A stretch of DNA of 64,000 bases from Amorphoplanes friuliensis DSM 7358 (GTDB taxonomy: Bacteria; Actinomycetota; Actinomycetes; Mycobacteriales; Micromonosporaceae): NCBI RefSeq assembly GCF_000494755.1, contig NC_022657.1:383501-447500 (forward strand), given 5' to 3'. Every line of letters begins with the position of its first letter. Positions within the stretch are counted from its first letter, which is position 1. The translations under genes and the position numbers were made by a program. Positions 10,550 to 18,797 of the stretch are shown one piece after another. The notes under the pieces are model-generated. The model saw only the letters and a list, made by a program, of their open reading frames with translations. It did no database searches and was not told where the DNA came from.

Positions 10550-10571
10550 CCCCCGACTCCCCCGTCGGGGG
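10550..10571 (-). terminator. Terminator of STAS gene
   Basis: Perfect 8-bp stem CCCCCGAC/GTCGGGGG with a 6-nt loop, 18 bp beyond the stop of the 10590-10946 gene. Confidence 0.65.
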
Positions 10572-10589
10572 TCGTTCCCATAACGGGGA

Positions 10590-10946
10590 TCAGGCGCCGG
10601 TGGCCGAGCTGAGTGCGACGGATTCGTCCTGGTCGGTCAGGCCGAACAGCTCGCACAGTCCCGTCACGCTGAGCACGCGGCGGAAGCTCGCGCTCGGGTT
10701 GGTGACGACAAACCGGCTTTCCCCTTCGGTCGCGGCGCGGTAGCCCTCGATCAGGGCGCCCAGACCGGTCGAGTCGATGAAGGTGGCCTCGCGCAGGTCG
10801 ACCTGGACCTCTGCCGGCGACCAGTCGGCAATGACATCGCGGATCCCCTGGGCGACCTCGTCCGCATTCGAGAAGTCGATCTCGCCCAGCACGGCCACAC
10901 GGGCGTGTCCGTCATCGCCGAGGCTGCTCTCGACCGGGTTCTCCAT
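10590..10946 (-). CDS. STAS-domain anti-sigma factor antagonist
   Basis: 118 aa from ATG 10946 (GGAG 5 nt upstream; an in-frame ATG 13 codons earlier lacks one). A single STAS domain of the SpoIIAA/RsbV type: AVLGEIDFSNADEV, and VDLREATFIDSTGLGALI with the phosphorylatable Ser59. Expected to release an alternative sigma factor from an HATPase anti-sigma kinase when unphosphorylated. No kinase is adjacent; it is divergent from the Tad operon across 217 bp. It is distinct from BldG at 18798, so this window has two STAS antagonists. Confidence 0.9.
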   Translation of the reverse strand: MENPVESSLGDDGHARVAVLGEIDFSNADEVAQGIRDVIADWSPAEVQVDLREATFIDSTGLGALIEGYRAATEGESRFVVTNPSASFRRVLSVTGLCELFGLTDQDESVALSSATGA

Positions 10947-11163
10947 GCCAACTCCATCGGCTCGGGTCGGCACCAACATACCCAACCGCGCGTCTTCCCA
11001 CGCGCTGCGTGTCCGCCGGCTCCGGATATCAGATCAAGCGTCCGGGTACGCGTTATCCCACAGGTCGGGGCGTTGTCCACAGGCCGGGCGATGCCGGTTG
11101 AGGGGATCACGGCGGAGCGGAACGGTGGGTGCCCAACCGCCCGCCGCACCCCGTGGAGCCACG

Positions 11164-12261
11164 ATGTCAGCCCGTCCTTCCGCCCGACCCGGTCCGCGCC
11201 TGCCACTGGTCGTGACAGCCGATCCGGACCTCCTCGACGACCTGCTGCGCCTGGCCGCGGCGGGTGGCACGGAGGTCGACGTCGCCACCGACCCGGTGGC
11301 GGCCCGGGGCCGTTACGCCGCCGCCCCGCTGGTGCTTATCGGTGCCGACCAGGCGACCGCCTGCCTGCGGGCCCGGCTGCCCCGGCGACCGCGAACGGTC
11401 ATCGTCGGCCACACCGCCGAGCTGGAACGGGCCTGGGAGGTCGCGGAGAGCCTCGGCGCCGAACACGTCGCCGCCCTGCCCCTGGCCGAACCCTGGCTGG
11501 TCGACCGCTTCGCCGAACGGCTGGACGCGGCGGTTCCCGGCCGGATTCTCGCCGTGATCGGCGGCCGCGGCGGCGCGGGCGCGAGCATCCTGGCCGGCGC
11601 GCTGGCCGTCACCGCCGTCCGCACCGGCCATCGCACCCTGCTTGTCGACGCCGACCCGATGGGTGGCGGCCTCGACCTGGTCCTCGGCTGGGAATCCGTC
11701 GACGGCCTGCGCTGGCCCGCGCTCGCCGAGACGGGCGGTCGTGTGAGCCCGCCCGCGCTGCTCCAGGCGCTGCCCCATCGCGGCGACCTGGTGCTGCTGT
11801 CGTTCGCCCGCGACCAGATGCTCGCGGTCCCGAGCGAGGCGATGGCAACCACCCTGGACGCCGGCCGGCGCGGACGCGACGTGATCATCGCGGACCTGCC
11901 CCGCCGCCTCGACGACGCTGCCGCCCTGGCCCTCGACGCGGCCGACCGCGCGATCCTGATCGTTCCCGCCGAACTGCGGGCGACCGCGGCGGCCACCCGC
12001 ATCGCGGCGATCGCCGGCCTGCACTGCCCCGACATCGCGGTGGTCGTCCGGGGGCCGGCGCCGGGACGGCTCAAAGCGAGCGAGGTCGCCCGGTCGATCG
12101 GACTGCCGCTCGCCGGATCGCTGCGACCCGAAGCGGCCGTCTGCCGGGCCCTGGAGAACGGCGACGCGCCCGCCGCCGACGGCCGCGGCCCGCTGGCCGA
12201 GCTGAGCAAACGCCTGATCCGCCAGCTGACCCAGGACGAGCGGACCGGGGTGCCGGCATGA
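11164..12261 (+). CDS. ssd: SsdA/TadZ-like septum-site-determining protein of the Tad locus
   Basis: 365 aa. The N-terminal third is a degenerate receiver-like domain (LVVTADPDLLDDLLRLA); the C-terminal two thirds form a MinD/ParA-type ATPase. The P-loop region (about 131-143) reads VIGGRGGAGAS, so both the signature Lys and the usual Lys of KGGxGKT are missing, as in actinobacterial Ssd (Rv3660c family). LLVDADPMGGGLDL is the Walker A' equivalent. In TadZ systems this protein localises the pilus machine; mycobacterial Ssd affects septation. First gene of the Tad operon; its stop overlaps the TadA start (ATGA). Start ATG 11164 with GGAG 5 nt upstream. Confidence 0.85.
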   Translation: MSARPSARPGPRLPLVVTADPDLLDDLLRLAAAGGTEVDVATDPVAARGRYAAAPLVLIGADQATACLRARLPRRPRTVIVGHTAELERAWEVAESLGAEHVAALPLAEPWLVDRFAERLDAAVPGRILAVIGGRGGAGASILAGALAVTAVRTGHRTLLVDADPMGGGLDLVLGWESVDGLRWPALAETGGRVSPPALLQALPHRGDLVLLSFARDQMLAVPSEAMATTLDAGRRGRDVIIADLPRRLDDAAALALDAADRAILIVPAELRATAAATRIAAIAGLHCPDIAVVVRGPAPGRLKASEVARSIGLPLAGSLRPEAAVCRALENGDAPAADGRGPLAELSKRLIRQLTQDERTGVPA

Positions 12262-13490
12262 CAACACCCTTCGTGGCCTCGGCCTCCACCGGCAGACACG
12301 CACAACGCCGTCACGAACCCGCCGGGGTCGCGGACCGGGTGCGACGCCGGTTCGCCGCCGACGGGGTTGACGCCACCCCGGCCGCCGTCGTCACCGCGGT
12401 CCGCAACGAACCGGGCGCGGTGGTGCTCGGCGACACCGCCGTCCTGCGACTGGCCGACCGGGTGCACGACCAGCTGGTCGGCGCGGGCCCGCTGGCACCA
12501 CTGCTGGCCGACCCCGCGGTCACCGACGTCCTCGTCAACGGCGCACAGGTGTGGGTCGACCGGGGTGCCGGCCTGCAACGCGCGGCGGTGGCCCTCGGCA
12601 GCGCCGAAGACGTCCGGCGGCTGGCGCAGCGACTCGCGGCCGCGTGCGGGCGGCGGCTGGACGACGGTCAGCCGTACGCCGACGCGCGGCTCCCCGACGG
12701 CACACGACTGCACGCCGTCCTGCCACCGGTGGCGACCAGTGGGCCGTACCTGTCGTTGCGCACGTTCCGGCAACGGCCGTTCAGCCTGGCTGATCTTGTC
12801 GAGCACGGGACGGTCCCCGCGGCGGTGGCGCCGCTGCTCACGGCTGTGGTGAGTGCGCGGTTGGCGTACCTGGTCACCGGCGGCACGGGCTCCGGCAAGA
12901 CGACCTTGCTGGGGACGCTGCTCGGGCTCGTACCGCCCACCGAGCGCATCGTGCTGGTCGAGGACGCGGCCGAGTTGCGACCGGTGCACCCGCACGTGGT
13001 GGCTCTGCAGGCGCGCACCGCCAACGTCGAAGGTGCGGGTGTCGTCGGCCTTACCGATCTTGTACGCCAGGCGCTGCGGATGCGCCCGGACCGGCTGGTC
13101 GTCGGCGAGTGCCGGGGCGCCGAGATCGTCGACCTGCTCGGCGCCCTGAACACCGGTCACGAAGGCGGCGCGGGGACGCTGCACGCGAACGCCCCCGCTG
13201 ACGTCCCGGCGCGGCTGGAAGCGCTCGGCATGCTCGGCGGGCTGCCCCGGGCGGCGCTGCATGCTCAGGTGCTGGCGGCGTTGCAGGTGGTGCTGCAGGT
13301 TCGGCGTACCGACCGGGGGCGGGTCCTGGAGTCGGTCGGGGTGCTGCTGCCCGCGGGGGAGCAACGGCTCGTCACGGTCGTACCGGCCTGGCGGCGCGGA
13401 CGGGGTGCGGGACCGGGCGCGGAGTCGCTGGCCCGGCAGCTGACCGAACGGGGTGTGGCCGTGCCGCCGATCCTGGGAGTCCGGGCGTGA
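12258..13490 (+). CDS. tadA: TadA/CpaF-family type II/IV secretion ATPase
   Basis: 410 aa. Cytoplasmic ATPase that powers Flp pilus assembly. It has an N-terminal helical region, the VTDVLVNG motif, Walker A GGTGSGKTTLL (about 211-221), the Asp box LVEDAAELR, a Walker B region in RMRPDRLVVGECRGAE, and the His box GTLHANAP. Length is typical of the Rv3659c-like actinobacterial group. The ATG overlaps the ssd stop by 4 nt, and its own stop overlaps the next GTG by 4 nt, so the genes are translationally coupled. Confidence 0.94.
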   Translation: MTTPFVASASTGRHAQRRHEPAGVADRVRRRFAADGVDATPAAVVTAVRNEPGAVVLGDTAVLRLADRVHDQLVGAGPLAPLLADPAVTDVLVNGAQVWVDRGAGLQRAAVALGSAEDVRRLAQRLAAACGRRLDDGQPYADARLPDGTRLHAVLPPVATSGPYLSLRTFRQRPFSLADLVEHGTVPAAVAPLLTAVVSARLAYLVTGGTGSGKTTLLGTLLGLVPPTERIVLVEDAAELRPVHPHVVALQARTANVEGAGVVGLTDLVRQALRMRPDRLVVGECRGAEIVDLLGALNTGHEGGAGTLHANAPADVPARLEALGMLGGLPRAALHAQVLAALQVVLQVRRTDRGRVLESVGVLLPAGEQRLVTVVPAWRRGRGAGPGAESLARQLTERGVAVPPILGVRA

Positions 13491-14302
13491 CCGGGACGTC
13501 CTGGATCATCGCCGCCGCTCTGCTCGTGATTGCCGCAGCGGTGGCGGCCTGGCCGGCTCGACCCGTGTTGCGTCGGCTGCGGGCCGAGCAACCGGTGCGG
13601 CGTGCAGCTCTGCCGAATGTGGACTTGAGGCAGCTGCGTGCACTCGTCGACCGGCAGCCACGCCGCGCGGTGGCCGCTGCGGGTCTCTCGGGGGCGACGG
13701 TCGGGTTGCTCGCCGGTGGGCCGGTGGCAAGTTTTGTCCTCGCGGCCTACAGCGTCCTCGGGATGCGCGCTGCGGTGCGGCGGTCGGTGCGGCGACGCGT
13801 GACGGCGGCACGGTCCCGGGGCCTCGACGACCTCAACGCGCTGGCGGCCGACCTGCGTGCAGGGCTCGCGCCGCAGACATCTCTGGCCGCGCAGCCCTCG
13901 GATCAGCGCCTGGCCGACCTGACCGCGGCGGTCTGGCGGCTGGCGGAGTCCACGGGCGCGCCGGCCGCGGACCTGGTCGAGCGCATCGAGGCCGACGCCC
14001 GCGCCGCCGAACGCTCCCGGGCCGCAGCCGCAGCCCAGGCCGCCGGCGCCCAGGCCACCGCGGTGCTGCTGGCGGCGTTGCCGCTCGGCGGGATCGGTCT
14101 CGGCTACAGCGTCGGGGTTGATCCGCTGCAGGTCCTACTGCATACGCCGCTCGGTGCCGCATGTGCCGCGGGGGCGGTGGTGCTGCAGGTCGCCGGCCTG
14201 CTCTGGGCCGACCGCCTCACCACCGGCCCGGACCGCCCCACCGCCGCCCCGATCGGTCTCACCGTGGCTCCGGACCGCGTCGGCGCGGGGGCGGTGCGGT
14301 GA
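13487..14302 (+). CDS. tadB: TadB-like inner-membrane pilus platform protein
   Basis: 271 aa, type II secretion system F-type. An N-terminal TM segment (IIAAALLVIAAAVAAW), a central pair of hydrophobic stretches (GLLAGGPVASFVLAAY), a soluble helical domain (LDDLNALAADLRAGL, about 108-180) and C-terminal TM segments (ATAVLLAALPLGGIGLGY and PLGAACAAGAVVLQVAGLL). With TadC it forms the membrane platform on which TadA acts. GTG 13487 overlaps tadA by 4 nt. The end of the gene (GTGA at 14299) overlaps a possible micro-ORF. Confidence 0.88.
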   Translation: MTGTSWIIAAALLVIAAAVAAWPARPVLRRLRAEQPVRRAALPNVDLRQLRALVDRQPRRAVAAAGLSGATVGLLAGGPVASFVLAAYSVLGMRAAVRRSVRRRVTAARSRGLDDLNALAADLRAGLAPQTSLAAQPSDQRLADLTAAVWRLAESTGAPAADLVERIEADARAAERSRAAAAAQAAGAQATAVLLAALPLGGIGLGYSVGVDPLQVLLHTPLGAACAAGAVVLQVAGLLWADRLTTGPDRPTAAPIGLTVAPDRVGAGAVR

Positions 14303-14445
14303 GCGGTCGCCGGTGCGTCTTTCTGTTTGCGAACGGAGTGGTTTTGATGATCGAACCTTGGTGCGGCGCTCGTCTGGTCACGACCGGACCGGCACCGAGA
14401 TGCGGTGCGTTCTTGTTTCGGCCGGCTCGTGGGCTGGCGCGATGA
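14299..14445 (+). CDS. Possible micro-ORF 1 between tadB and tadC
   Basis: 48 codons from GTG 14299, overlapping the tadB stop by 4 nt and ending in TGA that overlaps the next ATG (ATGA at 14442). Translation: VSGRRCVFLFANGVVLMIEP, then a Cys/Gly-rich part. By my count GC3 is only about 65%, well below neighbouring genes, so coding status is doubtful. The phased 4-nt overlaps are the main argument for it. Confidence 0.25.
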   Translation: MSGRRCVFLFANGVVLMIEPWCGARLVTTGPAPRCGAFLFRPARGLAR

Positions 14446-14630
14446 GCGAGCCCACCTGCGGTGTGGCGGCACTGCTTCGGCCCGGTGGGCCGGTGCAGGT
14501 GCCTTTCCAGCCTTGCTGTGCGGCGGCGATCCTCTTCGCCGCGAAGGCGCCCCGAACCGAGGAACCGCCCTTCTGCCCTCGGCGGGAGTTGCCCGCCGAG
14601 GCTGCGCTCCTCGGCAAGGTGACCCCGTGA
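14442..14630 (+). CDS. Possible micro-ORF 2 between tadB and tadC
   Basis: 62 codons from ATG 14442 to TGA 14630, overlapping micro-ORF 1 and the tadC GTG (GTGA at 14627) by 4 nt each. Starts MSEPTCGVAALLRPGGPVQV and contains five Cys. GC3 is about 82% by my count, intermediate between coding and non-coding here. A 10-bp perfect hairpin (14577-14601) lies within it. It could be a coupling peptide or merely spacer DNA. Confidence 0.3.
   Translation: MSEPTCGVAALLRPGGPVQVPFQPCCAAAILFAAKAPRTEEPPFCPRRELPAEAALLGKVTP
14577..14601 (+). other. Inverted repeat just upstream of tadC
   Basis: Perfect 10-bp stem CCTCGGCGGG/CCCGCCGAGG with loop AGTTG, ending 25 nt before the tadC start. It may sequester the tadC initiation region or act as an intra-operon processing or attenuation point. 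No T-run follows. Confidence 0.5.
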
Positions 14631-15274
14631 AGGCCGCGCGGCGGTTGGCCCGGCTGGACAGAACGTCCACGACCAAGGACGGCAGGGCCTTGCGGCTGGG
14701 CATGGATCTGGCCGTCGGCCTCGGGGTCACCGTGTTCATCGGGCACTGGTGGGGAGCGCTGGCCGGGGTGGCCGTCGGGTTCGGTGTCGACCGTTTCCTG
14801 GCGAGCCGGGAGCCGGCCGACATTCGAGCCGCGCGGTTGCGGGCGATCGCCGACCTGCCCATCGGCGCCGATCTGCTCGCTGCCGCGTTACGGGCGGGCG
14901 CGCCCGTCGACCGGGCGATCTGCGCGGTTGCGGAAGCTCTCGGCGGACCGCTGGGGGAGCGCCTCGACCGGGTCGGCCGATCACTCCGGCTCGGCGCCGA
15001 CCCGCCGGACGCCTGGCTGCACATGTCCGGCGTCGACGGCGCTGAACGCCTGGTCGCGGCGGCCCTGCGTTCCAGCGCGAGTGGCGGTGCACTCGGCCGG
15101 GCGTTGACCCGCATCGCCGACGACCTGCGTGGTGACCGTGCCGTGGTCACCGATGCTGCCGCGCAGCGCGCCGGGGTTCTCATCGTCCTGCCGCTCGGGC
15201 TGTGCTTCCTGCCCGCTTTTGTGCTCGCCGGCCTCGTGCCGGTCGTGGTCGCCGTGCTCGGCGACGTCCTGTGA
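14627..15274 (+). CDS. tadC: TadC-like inner-membrane pilus platform protein
   Basis: 215 aa from GTG 14627. T2SSF-type: an N-terminal hydrophobic region (LAVGLGVTVFIGHWWGALAGVAVGF), a helical cytoplasmic domain (LPIGADLLAAALRAGAPVDR, GGALGRALTRIADDLR) and a C-terminal TM segment (AGVLIVLPLGLCFLPAFVLAGLVPVVV). Shorter than proteobacterial TadC but typical of the actinobacterial Rv3657c-like type. Partner of TadB. Separated from tadB by a 324-bp insert that its neighbours in the operon lack. Confidence 0.85.
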   Translation: MKAARRLARLDRTSTTKDGRALRLGMDLAVGLGVTVFIGHWWGALAGVAVGFGVDRFLASREPADIRAARLRAIADLPIGADLLAAALRAGAPVDRAICAVAEALGGPLGERLDRVGRSLRLGADPPDAWLHMSGVDGAERLVAAALRSSASGGALGRALTRIADDLRGDRAVVTDAAAQRAGVLIVLPLGLCFLPAFVLAGLVPVVVAVLGDVL

Positions 15275-15300
15275 CACCACGCGACAAGAAGGAGTTTTCT

Positions 15301-15492
15301 GTGCACAGATTCACCATCCGCGCTCTCACTGCCCGCTTCGCCGGCCTGCACGACGACGAAGGCATGAACACCGCCGAGTACGCCGTCGGCACGCTCGCCG
15401 CGGTTGCCTTCGCCGGGGTGCTCTACAAGGTCGTCAGCAGCCCGAGCGTGCAGGCGGCTCTGACGGGAGTCATCAACGAGGCCCTGAAGTGA
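15301..15492 (+). CDS. Flp-like pilin, DUF4244
   Basis: 63 aa from GTG 15301 with AAGGAG 6 nt upstream. A short pre-pilin: basic N-terminal stretch, then the motif DDEGMNTAEYAVGTLAA, where Gly precedes the mature N terminus (G/MNTAEYA) and Glu is at position +5, followed by one hydrophobic helix (AVGTLAAVAFAGVLYKVV). This is the DUF4244 family (Rv3656c-like), the likely structural subunit of the Tad pilus. No prepilin peptidase is in the window. The stop overlaps the next GTG by 4 nt. Confidence 0.9.
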   Translation: MHRFTIRALTARFAGLHDDEGMNTAEYAVGTLAAVAFAGVLYKVVSSPSVQAALTGVINEALK

Positions 15493-15872
15493 CCGGGCGC
15501 CGGTGGCCCGGCCGGCTGCGCAGGCTCACCAGCGACCGCGGTGCGTTCACCGCCGAACTGGCGGCCGGGCTCCCGGCGCTCATGCTTCTGCTCTTCGCCG
15601 GCCTCACCGCGGTCGGCGCGGTGACCGCGAAGATCCAATGTGTCGACGCGGCCCGGGAGGGAGCCTTGATCGCTGCCCGCGGTGGTGCAGGCGACCAGGA
15701 CGCTCTGCGGATCGCACCCTCCGGCGCAGCGGTCGCAGTCTCCGAAGGACAGGAAACAGTGACCGTGACTGTCCGCGCCCCGGTCCCGATCCTCGGAGGC
15801 TTCCTCTCGGCAATCACCGTCCGAGCCACCGCCGTCGCCTCCCTCGAGCCTGACGGAACGGGAACCGGATGA
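15489..15872 (+). CDS. TadE-family pseudopilin
   Basis: 127 aa from GTG 15489. N-terminal SDRGAFTAELAAGLPALMLLL is a TadE-type segment with Glu in the hydrophobic helix, followed by a soluble domain (AAREGALIAARGG, VTVTVRAPVPILGG). Likely a minor pilin (Rv3655c-like). Overlaps its neighbours by 4 nt on both sides. Confidence 0.87.
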   Translation: MTGRRWPGRLRRLTSDRGAFTAELAAGLPALMLLLFAGLTAVGAVTAKIQCVDAAREGALIAARGGAGDQDALRIAPSGAAVAVSEGQETVTVTVRAPVPILGGFLSAITVRATAVASLEPDGTGTG

Positions 15873-16315
15873 GCGGCCACCCGGCACGCCGGCGGTTGGT
15901 GATCCGGCCACGGTCCCTGTCACCGCCCTTGCGGATCGCAGTCCAGCAAAAGTGGGGGAGCGGACGGCGGGTGGTTCGGGGTGATCGGGGGGCGGCGTCG
16001 ATTTTTGTGCTGGCGGTCGGGTTGGTGCTGGTCGCGGCCGGGCTTGCCGGGGCGGCGGTCGGTGCGGCCCGAGTGGGCCGGCACGAGGCCCGGACCGCGG
16101 CTGATCTCGGGGCTCTGGCCGGCGCGACCCGGACCATCGAAGGCGTCGCAGCCGCCTGCGCGAGAGCGGCCGAGCTCGTCGGGGCCAACGGTGGCCGGAT
16201 GACGGCCTGCCGGCTTCAGGGGCTGGACATCGTGGTCGCCGTCGAGGTGACGGTGACGCCGCTGCCCTTGCTGACACGGCGGGCGACGTCAGTTGCTCGT
16301 GCGGGGCCGATCTGA
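15869..16315 (+). CDS. TadE-like protein of the helicase/secretion neighbourhood (Rv3654c-like)
   Basis: 148 aa from ATG 15869. Basic N-terminal region, then GDRGAASIFVLAVGLVLVAA, a TadG/TadE-like TM helix after a GDRG motif, and a small exported domain rich in Ala/Val (ADLGALAGATRTIEGV). Matches the family named for its linkage to the next-door helicase. The last 27 nt overlap the 3' end of the convergent helicase gene. Last gene of the Tad operon; no terminator is evident, so transcripts of the two units may overlap. Confidence 0.85.
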   Translation: MSGHPARRRLVIRPRSLSPPLRIAVQQKWGSGRRVVRGDRGAASIFVLAVGLVLVAAGLAGAAVGAARVGRHEARTAADLGALAGATRTIEGVAAACARAAELVGANGGRMTACRLQGLDIVVAVEVTVTPLPLLTRRATSVARAGPI

Positions 16316-18664
16316 CAGGGCGGCCAGTACCGCGTCGAGGACCGAGACGGCGCCTTTCTTGTCGAGGGGGTTGTTGCCGTTGCCGCATTTCGGGGACTGG
16401 ACGCAGGAGGGGCAGCCCGTTTCGCAGCCGCACGAGGCGATCGCTTCGCGGGTTGCTGACAGCCAGGCGGTGGCGGTGGCGTAGGCGCGTTCGGCAAAAC
16501 CGGCGCCGCCGGGGTGGCCGTCGTAGACGAAGACGGTCGGGGCTTCGGTGTCGGGGTGGTTCGCCGTGGAGAGGCCGCCGATGTCCCAGCGGTCGCAGGT
16601 TGCCATCAGGGGCAGGAGGCCGATCGCCGCGTGTTCGGCCGCGTGGAGGGCGCCCGGGATGTCCGGCGGTTCGACGCCGGACGCGTCCAGGAGGCGCGGG
16701 GAGATGGTGAACCAGACGGCGACCGTACGCAGGTCACGGGGTGGGAGGTCGAGGGGGCGGGTGTCGATGACCTCGCCCGTGCTGAGGCGGCGGCGCTGGT
16801 AGGAGACGACCTGGTTGGTCACGTCGACCTCGCCCAGGAAGAGGCCCACCGGGCCCGCATCCACGTATTCGCGGACCGACACGACCGCCAGGTCCGTCAC
16901 GTCGCGGGCGTGGGTCGACCAGTCCGGCTCGGCCGCGTGGACCAGGGCCACCGCGTCGTCGAGATCAAGGTTGTCGACCAGATAAGAGGTGCCCTGGTGG
17001 AGGTGGACCGCGCCGGTGTGGAGCATGACGTGGGACGAGCCCTGGTCGACCGTGCCGAGCAGGCGGCCGGTGGACGACTCGACCACCGAGACCGGGCCGC
17101 CGCCGGTGCCGCGGAGGTCGACCTCGGGGCGGCCGCGGTGGGTCCAGTACCAGCCGGACGGGCGGCGGCGCAGGGCGCCGGAAGCGGTCAGCGCCTCGAC
17201 CGCCTCCAACGCCGGTGTGCCACCGAACAGCAAAAGGTCGGCCTTCGTCAGTGGCGCCTCGGACGCCGCGCAGCAGAGCTGAGGGCCGAGCACGTAGGGG
17301 TTGGACGGGTCCAGGACCGTTGCCTCGACCGGGCGGCCGAAGAGCGCCTCGGGGTGGTGCACCAGGTACGTGTCCAGCGGATCGTCACGGGCGATCAGCA
17401 CAGCCAGCGCCTCACCACCAGCGCGGCCGGCCCGGCCCGCCTGCTGCCACAGCGACGCCCGTGTGCCGGGGTAGCCGCAGATCAGGACCGCGTCGAGGCC
17501 GACGAGGTCGACGCCGAGTTCGAGGGCGTTGGTCGACGCCAGGGCGAGCAGCTCACCGGAGAGGAGGGCTCGTTCGATGGCCCGGCGGTCCTCCTTCAGA
17601 TAGCCGGCCCGGTACGCCGCGACACGATCGCCGAGCCCCGGCACCGCCTCGTGCAGGCCGCGACTGGCCATCGAGGCGACAACCTCCGCGCCGCGGCGGG
17701 AGCGGATGAAGGCCAGGGTGCGGGTGCCCGCCACGACCGCGTTGGTCAGGAGGTCAGCCGTCTCGGACAGCGCCGAGCGGCGTACGGGAGGCATCTCGAT
17801 GTTGAGGTCGTCGAGGGACGGGGGCAGCAACGGCGGCTCCCACAGCGCGAAGGTCACTGCCCCGCGAGGGGAGGCGTCCTCGGTCACGGCCTCCACCGGA
17901 AGGCCGGTCAGGCGGGATGCCGCGTCCGCCGGATCACCCGAGGTTGCCGAGGCCAGGATGAACGTCGGCGAGCTGCCGTAACGGGCCGCCACCCGGCGCA
18001 GGCGGCGCAGGACGTGGGCCACGTGGGAGCCGAACACGCCGCGGTAGCTGTGGCACTCGTCGATCACGACGTACGAGAGGCGACGGAGAAAAGCACCCCA
18101 GCGGGCGTGGCCCGGCAGGAGGGCGTGGTGCAGCATGTCAGGGTTCGTCAGGACAAAACGAGAGTGCTGGCGGATCCACTCACGTTCCTCGCGGGGAGTG
18201 TCACCGTCGTATGTGGCCGGCCGGATCCCGTCGAGTCCCAGGCGGGTCAGGGCGCGCAGCTGATCGGCGGCCAGCGCCTTGGTCGGCGAGAGATACAACA
18301 CCGTCGCACGCGGGTCGTCCAGCAAGGTGGTCAGCGCGGGCATCTGGTACGCCATCGACTTGCCCGACGCCGTGTCCGTGGCCAGCACCACATGCGTTCC
18401 GTCGTGGGCGAGTGTCGCCGCCGACGCCTGGTGCTCCCACGGCGCCGAGATGCCCCTGTCCTCGTACGCGGAGATCAGCGGGCGGGCCAGCCAGCCGGGC
18501 CACGACGTCGTCCGCCCGGCACGGGCGGCGATCCGCTCGACGTGGGTGACGGGGGAATCGCTCGTGCGATGGCGTAGCCGATCGAGGAGTTCTGCAGGTC
18601 CGAACCGGGGTGATGCGCCGCGGGCGGCCGGAATGTCCGGGACGGTCGTGGTCACGTCCTGCAC
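16289..18664 (-). CDS. DEAH-box helicase with DUF1998 domain (MrfA-like)
   Basis: 791 aa. SF2 helicase: Q-motif-like WEHQ, Walker A TDTASGKS, DEAH-box variant VIDECHSYRG, motif III ILASATSGDP, and a C-terminal RecA-like domain with LELGVDLVGLDA and QQAGRAGRAG. The C-terminal DUF1998 region carries a four-Cys cluster (CGCETGCPSCVQSPKCGN, about 750-770), as in B. subtilis MrfA, a mitomycin-lesion repair helicase. In actinobacteria this type is located beside the Tad locus. Start GTG 18664 is provisional, as the upstream ribosome site is weak; GTG 18652 is an alternative. Confidence 0.9.
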   Translation of the reverse strand: MQDVTTTVPDIPAARGASPRFGPAELLDRLRHRTSDSPVTHVERIAARAGRTTSWPGWLARPLISAYEDRGISAPWEHQASAATLAHDGTHVVLATDTASGKSMAYQMPALTTLLDDPRATVLYLSPTKALAADQLRALTRLGLDGIRPATYDGDTPREEREWIRQHSRFVLTNPDMLHHALLPGHARWGAFLRRLSYVVIDECHSYRGVFGSHVAHVLRRLRRVAARYGSSPTFILASATSGDPADAASRLTGLPVEAVTEDASPRGAVTFALWEPPLLPPSLDDLNIEMPPVRRSALSETADLLTNAVVAGTRTLAFIRSRRGAEVVASMASRGLHEAVPGLGDRVAAYRAGYLKEDRRAIERALLSGELLALASTNALELGVDLVGLDAVLICGYPGTRASLWQQAGRAGRAGGEALAVLIARDDPLDTYLVHHPEALFGRPVEATVLDPSNPYVLGPQLCCAASEAPLTKADLLLFGGTPALEAVEALTASGALRRRPSGWYWTHRGRPEVDLRGTGGGPVSVVESSTGRLLGTVDQGSSHVMLHTGAVHLHQGTSYLVDNLDLDDAVALVHAAEPDWSTHARDVTDLAVVSVREYVDAGPVGLFLGEVDVTNQVVSYQRRRLSTGEVIDTRPLDLPPRDLRTVAVWFTISPRLLDASGVEPPDIPGALHAAEHAAIGLLPLMATCDRWDIGGLSTANHPDTEAPTVFVYDGHPGGAGFAERAYATATAWLSATREAIASCGCETGCPSCVQSPKCGNGNNPLDKKGAVSVLDAVLAALSDRPRTSN

Positions 18665-18797
18665 TGTGACACCGGTATGGCCTGAACCTCAAACGGGTAC
18701 GACGGAGGTGCCGACGCGTCGCTCCCGGACCGACGGTGGTTAGATTCGTCGTGGAGATCGGCTGCCTGAAGGCTTGCCCTGTTAGGGAGGAGGACCG

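Larger units (their letters stand above)
10290..10589. other. Intergenic region with tandem hairpins
   Basis: 300 bp between the HAD gene and the STAS gene, both on the minus strand. Two perfect inverted repeats lie at the STAS-gene end (10511-10540 and 10550-10571). The remainder presumably carries the HAD promoter. No supported gene. Confidence 0.55.

Noticed and set aside
16514..18577. Plus-strand frame of 687 codons opposite the DEAH helicase
   Set aside because: Low-complexity Arg/Gly translation, no ribosome site; the helicase motifs are on the other strand.
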